Source: Pseudomonas sp. Choline-02u-1 (GTDB lineage: Bacteria; Pseudomonadota; Gammaproteobacteria; Pseudomonadales; Pseudomonadaceae). Taken from it: DNA of 64,000 nucleotides. Both the position numbers and the translations under genes were made by a program. Where the stretch lies: the NCBI RefSeq assembly GCF_002836515.1, contig NZ_PJBC01000013.1, forward strand, positions 429,027-493,026. The letters are read 5' to 3'. Below, piece after piece: positions 48,668 to 56,250 of this stretch. The stretch's first letter is position 1. The number at the start of each line of letters is the position of its first letter. The notes beneath the pieces are model-generated. The model was not told the origin of the DNA, did no database searches, and saw only the letters and a program-made list of their open reading frames with translations.

Positions 48668-48702
48668 TGTAGGAGCTGCGGCACGCTGCGATATTTTGAT
48701 GT
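48668..48702. repeat. TGTAGGAGCTGC repeat, single arm
   Basis: TGTAGGAGCTGCGGCACGCTGCGATATTTTGATG is one arm of the family also found at 17674. It ends a few bases before the truncated MFS reading frame starts. Confidence 0.8.
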
Positions 48703-48708
48703 TGATGT

Positions 48709-49296
48709 GTGCCAGTGCAAGCGCGCTCAACCTTGTGGCGGGTGTTGCCATTGAACACTGCAACCTGGGCGCTCGGTGGTTTTTACGCCTCGCTGGCGCC
48801 TTCGTTGGTCCGCACGGCCACTGGCTCGACATCCAATCTGATCGGTGGCGCGACCGTCGCGACGCTGACCGTGACCGGGGCGCTGATGATCTTCACGATG
48901 CGCAAGCGTCCGGCCAATCAGGCGTTGCGCTTGGGTGCAGGTTTGCTGCCGGTCGGGCTGATTCTGATTCTGCTCGGCGTGCATGGCGCCAGTCTGTCGC
49001 TGTTTTTCTTCGGCACGCTGATCGCCGGTTGTGGCTTCGGTTCGGGCTTCCTCGGTGCGGTACGCAGCCTGGTGCCATTGGCTTTGCCGCATGAACGGGC
49101 CGGGTTGATGTCGGCTTATTACGTGCTCAGTTATCTGGCGTTCTGTCTGCCGGCGTTGCTTGCCGGACACATTGCGCGCAGCTTCGGGTTGCTGGCGACC
49201 ACCGACGGTTACGGGGCCGTGCTGATCGTGCTGGCCGTGGCCGCGCTGCTGCTCAGTCTGCGTCCACAGGTGTGTAACGTGTGTCGCGCTCCTTAA
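48709..49296 (+). pseudogene. MFS transporter remnant (C-terminal six helices)
   Basis: The reading frame corresponds only to the second half of an MFS permease. LPLNTATWALGGFYASLAPSLV matches the usual start of helix 7, and five further helices follow to a normal C-terminus. No first half exists upstream, where a palindromic repeat arm and unrelated sequence lie directly before the break. A GTG (48709) could start translation, giving 195 residues, but a six-helix half is unlikely to work alone. It is best read as a gene truncated by a deletion ending at or near the repeat. Confidence 0.75.
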
Positions 49297-49345
49297 ACGC
49301 CGCTGTTTCGGTTAGCCTTGGCCGACTTCTTTCACGGATCGACTC

Positions 49346-49657
49346 ATGAAGATTATCCGCAGCAGATCGTTCACCGCCGAGCGTGCCTGGGGGGCACTAA
49401 ACATTGCCAACATGAACGGCATCACCACGCGCTTGCACTGGACGGATCAACCGTACAATTGGCACGTCAACGACGGCGAGGAAGTGTTCGTGGTGCTCGA
49501 TGGCCAAGTGCAGATGCATTTCCGTGAGGAGGGCGAGGTGAAACAAGCGCTGCTGAACGTCGGGGACATTTTTTACGCGTCGGTCGGCACCGAGCATGTC
49601 GCCCATCCACAAGGCGTCGCGCGGATTTTAGTGATCGAGTCGGTCGGCAGCGTGTAG
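49346..49657 (+). CDS. Cupin domain protein
   Basis: The protein is a 103-residue single-domain cupin. The first motif is HVNDGEEVFVVLDGQVQMHF and the second is LNVGDIFYASVGTEHVAHPQG, with the second-motif His retained. The first metal-binding positions are partly altered (W-H-V-N-D-G-E-E), so metal binding is possible but not certain. The function is unknown. It is probably expressed alone or with the following transporter, 102 bases away. Confidence 0.85.
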   Translation: MKIIRSRSFTAERAWGALNIANMNGITTRLHWTDQPYNWHVNDGEEVFVVLDGQVQMHFREEGEVKQALLNVGDIFYASVGTEHVAHPQGVARILVIESVGSV

Positions 49658-49759
49658 GTGCTTATCTACAAAACAGATAACAGTTAGAGATATTACCCGT
49701 TATATCGATATTCGATTCGGATCTACCATGGACTCAACCTCTCCAGAGGACAGGAGTTT

Positions 49760-50914
49760 ATGATGATCTGCCCCAATAGCGTTACCCCCGGCTACAAACC
49801 TTTCAGCCATCTTCAGCATCCGCGTGAAGTGATTCGTCAGTTCACGCCGAACTGGTTTGCCGCAACCATGGGCACCGGTGTGCTGGCATTGGCGCTGGCG
49901 CAATTGCCGCTGGCCATTCCCGGACTCCACGCCGTGGCCGAAGGGCTGTGGCTGTTCAACATTCTTTTGTTCACGCTGTTTACGGCTGCCTACGCCGCGC
50001 GCTGGATCATGTTTTTCGATGAGGCGCGGCGGATTTTCGGCCATTCCACCGTGTCGATGTTCTTTGGCACCATTCCCATGGGCCTGGCGACGATCATCAA
50101 CGGCTTTCTGCTGTTTGGGCTGCCGCGCTGGGGCGACGGTGTCATTGAGCTCGTAGAAGTGTTGTGGTGGATCGATGTGGCGATGTCGCTGGCCTGTGGC
50201 GTGCTGATTCCGTACATGATGTTTACCCGCCAGGAACACAGCATCGATCAGATGACCGCAGTCTGGTTGCTGCCGGTAGTCGCGGCGGAAGTGGCAGCGG
50301 CCAGCGGCGGTTTGCTCGCCCCTCACCTGAATGACGCCCATGCGCAACTCATCGTGCTGACCACCAGCTACGTGCTCTGGGCCTTTTCCCTGCCGGTAGC
50401 GTTCAGCATTCTGACCATCCTGTTGTTGCGCATGGCGTTGCACAAGCTGCCCCACGAAAACATGGCGGCGTCGAGCTGGCTGGCGCTGGGTCCGATCGGC
50501 ACCGGCGCGTTGGGCATGTTGCTTTTGGGCGGTGAGGCACCAGCGATTTTTGCCGCGAATGGCCTGCCCGGCGTCGGCGAAATCGCATCGGGTCTGGGAC
50601 TGGTGGCAGGGATTACGCTGTGGGGTTTTGGTTTGTGGTGGATGTTGATGGCGCTGCTGATCACCCTGCGTTATCTGCGTGACGGCATTCCGTTCAACCT
50701 CGGCTGGTGGGGCTTCACCTTTCCGCTGGGCGTGTATTCGCTGGCGACGTTGAAACTGGCGAGCATTCTCAACCTGACGTTTTTCAGTGTATTCGGTACG
50801 GCGCTGGTGTTTCTGTTGGCGGCGATGTGGATGATCGTCGGCAAGCGCACCGTGCAAGGTGCGTGGCGGGGCGAGCTGTTTGTCTCGCCGTGTATCGCAG
50901 GTTTGAAGAAATAA
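49760..50914 (+). CDS. TDT family transporter (TehA/SSU1 type)
   Basis: This 384-residue protein with ten predicted helices belongs to the tellurite-resistance/dicarboxylate transporter family. Typical regions are FTPNWFAATMGTGVLALAL, FFGTIPMGLATIINGF and the late FNLGWWGFTFPLGVYSLAT. Members include malate uptake carriers, the tellurite-associated TehA and the sulfite exporter SSU1. The sequence alone does not choose between them. Two adjacent ATG codons follow AGGAGTTT; the first is used here. The upstream AT-rich segment contains GTTATATCGATATTCGAT, possibly an operator. Confidence 0.88.
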   Translation: MMICPNSVTPGYKPFSHLQHPREVIRQFTPNWFAATMGTGVLALALAQLPLAIPGLHAVAEGLWLFNILLFTLFTAAYAARWIMFFDEARRIFGHSTVSMFFGTIPMGLATIINGFLLFGLPRWGDGVIELVEVLWWIDVAMSLACGVLIPYMMFTRQEHSIDQMTAVWLLPVVAAEVAAASGGLLAPHLNDAHAQLIVLTTSYVLWAFSLPVAFSILTILLLRMALHKLPHENMAASSWLALGPIGTGALGMLLLGGEAPAIFAANGLPGVGEIASGLGLVAGITLWGFGLWWMLMALLITLRYLRDGIPFNLGWWGFTFPLGVYSLATLKLASILNLTFFSVFGTALVFLLAAMWMIVGKRTVQGAWRGELFVSPCIAGLKK

Positions 50915-51011
50915 ACCGCAAAGTTTAGGTAAGGTGTGGCCTGGATCGTGGTGCGCAACTCCAATAACAAGCACCCCAGGCCTCACTACTCAACATCAGG
51001 AAACACGGAAG

Positions 51012-52883
51012 ATGAGTCACCCCTCACAGTTCAACCTGTTGCGCACCCGGCGCTTTTTGCCCTTCTTTATTACCCAGTCGCTCGGCGCGTTTAATGACAA
51101 CGTGTTCAAGCAGTCGTTGATCCTCGCGATTCTCTATCGGCTGACCATCGAAGGCGACCGTTCGATCTGGGTCAACCTCTGCGCATTGCTGTTTATCCTG
51201 CCGTTCTTTCTGTTCTCGGCGCTGGCCGGGCAGTTCGGGGAAAAATTCGCCAAGGACGCGCTGATCCGTCTGATCAAACTCGCAGAAATTGCCATCATGG
51301 CCGTAGGAGCCGTTGGATTTCTCTTCGATCATTTGTCGCTGATGCTGGTGGCGCTGTTCGCCATGGGCACCCATTCGGCGCTGTTCGGTCCGGTGAAGTA
51401 CTCAATCCTGCCGCAGGCTTTGCGCGATGACGAACTGGTCGGCGGTAACGGACTGGTGGAAATGGGCACGTTTCTGGCGATTCTCGCCGGGACCATCGGC
51501 GCCGGGGTCATGATGTCGTCCGAGCACTACGCGCCGGTAGTCTCCGCAGCAATTGTCGGTATTGCCGTGCTGGGTTATCTGGCCAGCCGCAGCATTCCGC
51601 GCGCGGCGGCCTCGTCGCCGCAAATGCGCCTGAACTGGAATATATTCAGCCAATCGTGGGCGACGCTGAAACTCGGTCTGGGCCAGACGCCTGCGGTGTC
51701 GCGCTCGATTGTCGGCAACTCATGGTTCTGGTTCGTCGGGGCGATTTATCTGACGCAGATTCCGGCTTACGCCAAGGAATGGATGCACGGCGACGAAACC
51801 GTGGTCACGCTGATTCTGACGGTGTTCTCGGTAGGCATCGCCTTGGGTTCGATGCTCTGCGAGAAGCTCTCGGGGCGCAAAGTCGAGATCGGTCTGGTGC
51901 CGTTCGGCTCGTTCGGCCTGACCGTGTTTGGCCTGTTGCTGTGGTGGCATTCCGGGGGGATCCCGGACAGCGTCACCGGCCATAGCTGGACCGCCGTGTT
52001 GGGCTTCGTTCACACCTGGGCGGTATTGATCGACATTCTTGGCCTGGGCATTTTCGGCGGCTTTTATATTGTGCCGCTGTACGCGCTGATCCAGTCGCGC
52101 ACGGCTGAAAACGAACGGGCGCGGGTGATTGCCGCCAATAACATACTCAACGCGCTGTTTATGGTGGTGTCGGCGATCGTTTCGATCGTTTTGTTGAGCG
52201 TCGCCAAACTGTCGATCCCGCAATTATTCCTGGTGGTTTCGCTGCTGAACATTGGCGTCAATGCCTACATCTTCAAAATCGTTCCGGAATTCAGCATGCG
52301 CTTCATGATCTGGCTGCTCAGCCATTCCATGTACCGCGTCGAGCATCGCAACCTCGAAGCAATTCCGGAAGAGGGCGCTGCGCTGCTGGTTTGCAACCAC
52401 GTGTCGTTCGTTGATGCCTTGCTGATCGGCGGCGCGGTGCGTAGGCCGATTCGCTTTGTCATGTACTACAAGATCTACAACCTGCCGGTGCTGAACTTTA
52501 TCTTCCGCACGGCCGGCGCGATTCCTATCGCCGGACGCCAGGAAGATATCCAGATCTACGAAAAAGCCTTCACGCGCATTGCCCAATATCTGAAGGACGG
52601 CGAATTGGTGTGCATCTTCCCGGAAGGCAAATTGACCGCCGATGGCGAGATCAATGAGTTTCGCGGCGGCGTGACACGGATTCTGGAGGAGACGCCGGTG
52701 CCGGTGATTCCGCTGGCGTTGCAGGGGCTGTGGGGGAGTTTCTTCAGTCGCGATCCGAACAAGGGCTTGTTCCACCGCTTGTGGTCGCGGGTAACGCTGG
52801 TGGCCGGGCCGGCTGTGACCGAAGGGACGGAGCCGGCGAAGTTGCAGGGGTTGGTGGGGGAATTGCGCGGGTGCGTTAGATAA
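51012..52883 (+). CDS. MFS-acyltransferase fusion (lysophospholipid transporter/acylation)
   Basis: The protein has 623 residues. The N-terminal part (about 1-420) is an LplT-like MFS transporter (FFITQSLGAFNDNVFKQSLI). The C-terminal part (about 440-623) is a PlsC-type glycerolipid acyltransferase with the HX4D motif His463...Asp468 in NHVSFVDA and FPEGKLTADGEI. The acyl-ACP synthetase domain found in many longer fusions is absent. The likely task is moving lysophospholipids inward and re-acylating them. The start follows GGAAG; a longer in-frame reading upstream is not conserved. Confidence 0.9.
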   Translation: MSHPSQFNLLRTRRFLPFFITQSLGAFNDNVFKQSLILAILYRLTIEGDRSIWVNLCALLFILPFFLFSALAGQFGEKFAKDALIRLIKLAEIAIMAVGAVGFLFDHLSLMLVALFAMGTHSALFGPVKYSILPQALRDDELVGGNGLVEMGTFLAILAGTIGAGVMMSSEHYAPVVSAAIVGIAVLGYLASRSIPRAAASSPQMRLNWNIFSQSWATLKLGLGQTPAVSRSIVGNSWFWFVGAIYLTQIPAYAKEWMHGDETVVTLILTVFSVGIALGSMLCEKLSGRKVEIGLVPFGSFGLTVFGLLLWWHSGGIPDSVTGHSWTAVLGFVHTWAVLIDILGLGIFGGFYIVPLYALIQSRTAENERARVIAANNILNALFMVVSAIVSIVLLSVAKLSIPQLFLVVSLLNIGVNAYIFKIVPEFSMRFMIWLLSHSMYRVEHRNLEAIPEEGAALLVCNHVSFVDALLIGGAVRRPIRFVMYYKIYNLPVLNFIFRTAGAIPIAGRQEDIQIYEKAFTRIAQYLKDGELVCIFPEGKLTADGEINEFRGGVTRILEETPVPVIPLALQGLWGSFFSRDPNKGLFHRLWSRVTLVAGPAVTEGTEPAKLQGLVGELRGCVR

Positions 52884-52900
52884 GCGGCGATTTCAAGGGC

Positions 52901-52987
52901 CTCTTCGCGAGCAGGCCCGCGCCCACAGTTGACCGTATTCCAGTGACGGAGCGCGGATGAATGTGGGAGCGGGCCTGCTCGCGAAGA
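52901..52987. repeat. REPIN
   Basis: CTCTTCGCGAGCAGGCCCGCGCCCACAG and TGTGGGAGCGGGCCTGCTCGCGAAG are an inverted pair 33 bases apart. It lies between the convergent acyltransferase and sugE genes. Confidence 0.92.
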
Positions 52988-52997
52988 CGGTAGTGGC

Positions 52998-53312
52998 TTA
53001 AGCGCTGACCTTGAGCCCGATCAACCCGGTAACGATCAACGCCACACTGACCAGCCGAATCAATGCCATCGACTCGCCAAACAGAATGATCCCGGCGATC
53101 ACCGTTCCGACCGCACCGACACCGGTCCAGATCGCATACGCCGTGCCCAATGGCAACTCCTTCATCGCCAGGCCCAGCAAACCCAGGCTGATGGCCATGG
53201 CGGCAACGGTCAGGGCGGTGGGGAGCGGGCGGGTGAAGCCGTCTGTGTATTTCAGGCCGACGGCCCAGCCGACTTCGAACAGGCCGGCGCAAAACAGAAT
53301 GATCCAGGACAT
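52998..53312 (-). CDS. sugE: Guanidinium exporter, SMR family (SugE/Gdx)
   Basis: The protein is a 104-residue, four-helix small multidrug resistance protein of the SugE/Gdx branch. It has [21 protein letters not shown] with the essential Glu of helix 1 and the KYTDGF loop typical of guanidinium exporters, then [27 protein letters not shown]. Gdx proteins export guanidinium in exchange for protons. The assignment is strengthened by a guanidine-II riboswitch directly upstream. The ATG follows a strong GGAGG. Confidence 0.95.
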   Translation of the reverse strand: MSWIILFCAGLFEVGWAVGLKYTDGFTRPLPTALTVAAMAISLGLLGLAMKELPLGTAYAIWTGVGAVGTVIAGIILFGESMALIRLVSVALIVTGLIGLKVSA

Positions 53313-53318
53313 GCATAA

Positions 53319-53385
53319 CCTCCATCGATTGACGGGGTCGTCCCCAGATTAATGACTCGATCGAGCCGCAGGGTCGTCCCCGCGT
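53319..53385 (-). ncRNA. Guanidine-II (mini-ykkC) riboswitch of sugE
   Basis: On the minus strand two short GC-rich hairpins carry identical ACGA loops. The first is GCGGGG-ACGA-CCCTGC (53368-53383) and the second GGGG-ACGA-CCCC (53334-53345). They are 22 bases apart, and GGAGG (53319-53323) follows 10 bases later. Paired hairpins with ACGR loops ahead of a ribosome site define the guanidine-II class, in which guanidinium draws the loops together and exposes the ribosome site. Confidence 0.92.
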
Positions 53386-53431
53386 TGCGCAATATACTGA
53401 CGAGCATTAACCCGGGGATCAAGTTTCCAGC

Positions 53432-54397
53432 TCAGTCTGCTGCCCGTTGCGCGAGGTTGTCGCGGTCTTCCTTTTCGCTCATGCGGCGGAAGTACGTCGA
53501 CAGCAGCGCCCCGGAAATGTTGTGCCAGACGCTGAACAGTGCGCTCGGCACCGCCGCCAGCGGCGAGAAATGTGCACTGGCGAGTGCGGCGCCCAGTCCC
53601 GAATTCTGCATGCCGACTTCCAGTGCCAGCGACTTGCGCTGAGCCAGCGGCAGGCCGAACAGGCGCCCGGTAAAGTAGCCAAGCAGATAGCCGAAGCTGT
53701 TGTGCAGCATGACCACGGCCATGATCAGCAGGCCGGACTCGGCGATTTTCGCCTGACTCGCGGCCACGACGGCGGTGACGATGATCACGATGCTGACCAC
53801 TGACACCAACGGCAATACATCTACCGCATGCCGCACCTTGTCGCCGAGCAGGCGCTGCGCGACCACGCCCAGAACGATCGGCAGCAATACCACCTGCAGG
53901 ATCGACCAGAACAGCTCCAAGAACGATACCGGCAACCACGCCGAGGCCAGCAGCCAGATGAGCGCCGGGGTCAGCAGCGGAGCGAGGAGGGTAGTAACTG
54001 CGGCAATCGCCACGGAAAGCGCCAGATCACCGCGCGCCAACCAGGTCATTACGTTCGATGAAGTGCCACTTGGGCAACAGCCGACCAGAATCACGCCGAC
54101 GGCGATCTCCGGCGGCAGATGGAATACCTGGCAGAGCAACCACGCCACACCGGGCATGATCACGAAATGCGCAACCACCCCCAGCGCCACTCGCCAGGGA
54201 TGGCGAGCGACGGCAGCGAAGTCGTCGAGCTTGAGGGTAAGCCCCATGCCGAACATCACCAGGCCCAGCAGCGGCACGATCGCGCTTTTCAGGCCGACGA
54301 ACCATGCCGGTTGCAGGAAAGCCACGACGGCAAATATCAGAACCCAGTAAGCGAAGGTATTGCCGACAAAGCGGCTGAGTGCAGCCAGTGCGCGCAT
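53432..54397 (-). CDS. Bile acid:sodium symporter family (BASS) transporter
   Basis: The protein is a 321-residue membrane protein of about ten helices. GLTLKLDDFAAVARHPWRVALG and the sodium-site region VGCCPSGTSSNVMTWLARGDLALSV are typical, as is the late ALEVGMQNSGLGAALASAHF. Bacterial BASS proteins move organic anions such as keto acids or pantoate, and the substrate here is unknown. The start has AAGGA upstream; an earlier in-frame codon is less likely. It is leftward, separated from sugE by 119 bases that contain the riboswitch. Confidence 0.9.
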   Translation of the reverse strand: MRALAALSRFVGNTFAYWVLIFAVVAFLQPAWFVGLKSAIVPLLGLVMFGMGLTLKLDDFAAVARHPWRVALGVVAHFVIMPGVAWLLCQVFHLPPEIAVGVILVGCCPSGTSSNVMTWLARGDLALSVAIAAVTTLLAPLLTPALIWLLASAWLPVSFLELFWSILQVVLLPIVLGVVAQRLLGDKVRHAVDVLPLVSVVSIVIIVTAVVAASQAKIAESGLLIMAVVMLHNSFGYLLGYFTGRLFGLPLAQRKSLALEVGMQNSGLGAALASAHFSPLAAVPSALFSVWHNISGALLSTYFRRMSEKEDRDNLAQRAAD

Positions 54398-54450
54398 GGC
54401 TTGATCCTTGTTATGTGAAAGCGTTAGGAAGCTAAGCATACGTCGCCAAC

Positions 54451-54527
54451 AAAAAGATCGCAGCCTTCGGCAGCGCCTACAGGAGAACTCGTCTCATGCA
54501 GGAGCTGCCGAAGGCTGCGATCTTTTA
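54451..54527. repeat. TGTAGGAGCTGC-family hairpin repeat
   Basis: AAAAAGATCGCAGCCTTCGGCAGCGCCTACAGG and TGCAGGAGCTGCCGAAGGCTGCGATCTTTT are reverse complements around a 13-base centre. It fills most of the gap between rdgC and the BASS gene, both leftward. Confidence 0.9.
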
Positions 54528-54547
54528 AGCTTTCACACGAAAACGGA

Positions 54548-55468
54548 TCAGATCCCCTGCGGCATCTCTTCCCCACCCAGCGCTTCCACCAGTGCCGGCA
54601 GGAAGTCGCCGAAGGTCAGCATCATCAGGGTGAAACTGGCATCCAGCTGACCCAACGCTTCATCGCCACCGTCCTGTTCGGCCTGATCTTGCAGCAGATC
54701 CTCGAACTTCAGGCGCTTGACGGTCATCTTGTCGTCGAGCATGAACGACAACTTGTCCTGCCAGGCCAGCGACAACTGCGTGACGACTTTGCCGGTGCTC
54801 AGATGCAGCTGGATTTCCTCACTGGTCAGGTCCTGACGCTTGCAACGGACGATGCCGCCGTCTTCGTGGGTGTCGCGCAGTTCGCACTCGTCCAGTACAT
54901 AGAAATCGTCGGCGGCTTTCTGCGTGGTGACCCACTCGGTCATCACGGCGGTCGGTGCCATTTTCACAGTCAATGGACGCACGGGCAGGGTGCCGATCAC
55001 TTCGCGCAGGGTCGACAGCAAGTCCTCGGCGCGCTTCGGGCTGGCCGAGTTGACCAGGATCAGGCCCTGTTTCGGCGCGATGGCAGCAAAGGTCGACGAG
55101 CGACGAATGAACGCGCGCGGCAGGAAGGCCTGGATGATTTCATCCTTGATCTGATCGCGTTCCTTCTTATAGACCTTGCGCATCTGCTCGGCTTCGATCT
55201 CTTCGACCTTTTCCTTGACCGCGTCACGCACGACGCTGCCAGGCAGAATGCGTTCTTCTTTGCGCGCAGAGATCAGCAGGAAATCGCCACTGACGTGTAC
55301 AAGCGGCGCATCTTCGCCCTTACCGAAGGGTGCGACGAAACCGTAAGTGGTCAACTCCTGGCTTGCACATGGACGCGCCAGTTTGGTGGCCAGTGCAGTC
55401 TCCAGCGCCTCGGCATCGACAGGCAGGTCTTGGGTCAGGCGATAGATCAGCAGGTTCTTGAACCACAT
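54548..55468 (-). CDS. rdgC: Recombination-associated protein RdgC
   Basis: RdgC forms a ring around DNA and restrains RecA-mediated exchange. The 306-residue protein starts [16 protein letters not shown] and has [59 protein letters not shown] and the late [28 protein letters not shown]. Length and sequence match RdgC throughout. The ATG is preceded by AGGAG 11 bases upstream. An in-frame ATG eight codons earlier is possible but not supported. Confidence 0.97.
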   Translation of the reverse strand: MWFKNLLIYRLTQDLPVDAEALETALATKLARPCASQELTTYGFVAPFGKGEDAPLVHVSGDFLLISARKEERILPGSVVRDAVKEKVEEIEAEQMRKVYKKERDQIKDEIIQAFLPRAFIRRSSTFAAIAPKQGLILVNSASPKRAEDLLSTLREVIGTLPVRPLTVKMAPTAVMTEWVTTQKAADDFYVLDECELRDTHEDGGIVRCKRQDLTSEEIQLHLSTGKVVTQLSLAWQDKLSFMLDDKMTVKRLKFEDLLQDQAEQDGGDEALGQLDASFTLMMLTFGDFLPALVEALGGEEMPQGI

Positions 55469-55578
55469 GGGGTGAGTCACTCCTATATACAAAGGGGGGC
55501 ATTATTGTCTTCGCCGGGGCATAGGCCAACCCTTCTCTAAGCCTTTGGAAGGCCTCGGAAAATTATTTAAAAAAGTGC

Positions 55579-55607
55579 TTGCCAGAGGTTGGGGTGCTCC
55601 GTAGAAT
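55579..55607 (+). promoter_or_regulatory. Sigma-70 promoter of tRNA pair 1
   Basis: TTGCCA, 17 bases and TAGAAT, followed by a GC-rich discriminator GCGCGCC, lie 20 bases before the first tRNA-Val. The GC-rich discriminator is the usual sign of stringent control of stable RNA genes. Confidence 0.8.
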
Positions 55608-55627
55608 GCGCGCCACACCGAAGCGAA

Positions 55628-55703
55628 GGGTGATTAGCTCAGCTGGGAGAGCGTCTGCCTTACAAGCAGAATGTCGGCGGTTCGATCCCGTCATCACCCA
55701 CCA
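55628..55703 (+). tRNA. tRNA-Val (TAC)
   Basis: A 76-base cloverleaf with acceptor stem GGGTGAT / ATCACCC, TAC anticodon in CTTACAA, TTCGATCC T-arm and encoded CCA. It is the first gene of a two-tRNA transcript. Confidence 0.97.
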
Positions 55704-55722
55704 TTCGTTTCAAGTGTTTAGC

Positions 55723-55799
55723 GCAGCGGTAGTTCAGTCGGTTAGAATACCGGCCTGTCACGCCGGGGGTCGCGGGTTCGAGTCCCGTCCGCTGCGCCA
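55723..55799 (+). tRNA. tRNA-Asp (GTC)
   Basis: A 77-base cloverleaf with acceptor GCAGCGG / CCGCTGC, GTC anticodon in CTGTCAC, TTCGAGTC T-arm and encoded CCA. It follows tRNA-Val by 19 bases. Confidence 0.97.
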
Positions 55800-55839
55800 T
55801 ATTCGGTAACCTGGACCACTGAACGCCAGGTCGCCACGG

Positions 55840-55867
55840 AAAAACCCGCTGAAGCGGGTTTTTTTCT
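55840..55867 (+). terminator. Terminator after tRNA pair 1
   Basis: AAAAACCCGC, loop TGAA and GCGGGTTTTT are followed by more T. Confidence 0.88.
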
Positions 55868-55939
55868 GCCTCAAAGTTGTACCCGCGGGACGTAATGGTT
55901 TCATCGGTTTCAGATTTTTTTGAAAAATATTCAATTAAA

Positions 55940-55969
55940 TCAACATCTTATGAAAACTTGTGGCATAAT
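55940..55969 (+). promoter_or_regulatory. Probable promoter of tRNA pair 2
   Basis: TCAACA, 18 bases and CATAAT, with a GCGTCCC discriminator, lie 20 bases before the second tRNA-Val. The sequence differs from the first promoter, so the duplication did not carry the promoter with it. Confidence 0.6.
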
Positions 55970-55989
55970 GCGTCCCGTAACGAAGCGAA

Positions 55990-56065
55990 GGGTGATTAGC
56001 TCAGCTGGGAGAGCGTCTGCCTTACAAGCAGAATGTCGGCGGTTCGATCCCGTCATCACCCACCA
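55990..56065 (+). tRNA. tRNA-Val (TAC), second copy
   Basis: Identical to the first tRNA-Val, 76 bases with encoded CCA. Confidence 0.97.
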
Positions 56066-56084
56066 TTCGTTTCAAGCGTTTCGC

Positions 56085-56161
56085 GCAGCGGTAGTTCAGT
56101 CGGTTAGAATACCGGCCTGTCACGCCGGGGGTCGCGGGTTCGAGTCCCGTCCGCTGCGCCA
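56085..56161 (+). tRNA. tRNA-Asp (GTC), second copy
   Basis: Identical to the first tRNA-Asp, 77 bases with encoded CCA, after a 19-base spacer. Confidence 0.97.
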
Positions 56162-56197
56162 TATTCGGTATCTGGAACTGAACACCAGACACCACGC

Positions 56198-56224
56198 AAA
56201 GCCCGCCTTGTGCGGGCTTTTTGC
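56198..56224 (+). terminator. Terminator after tRNA pair 2
   Basis: AAAGCCCGC, loop CTTGT and GCGGGCTTT are followed by TTGC. Confidence 0.85.
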
Positions 56225-56250
56225 TGTCTGCGATTTATAAAATCGCCGCG

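Larger units (their letters stand above)
55619..55808. repeat. Direct repeat copy 1 (tRNA pair)
   Basis: This is a 190-base block holding tRNA-Val and tRNA-Asp with their flanks. It is repeated 362 bases downstream with only two differences, both in the spacer between the tRNAs. Confidence 0.93.
55981..56170. repeat. Direct repeat copy 2 (tRNA pair)
   Basis: Second copy of the 190-base tRNA block. Identity stops abruptly at both ends, leaving different promoters and terminators. Confidence 0.93.

Noticed and set aside
55579..56240. Plus-strand reading frames running through both tRNA pairs
   Set aside because: The sequence is fully explained by tRNA genes; the encoded peptides are repeats of tRNA sequence.
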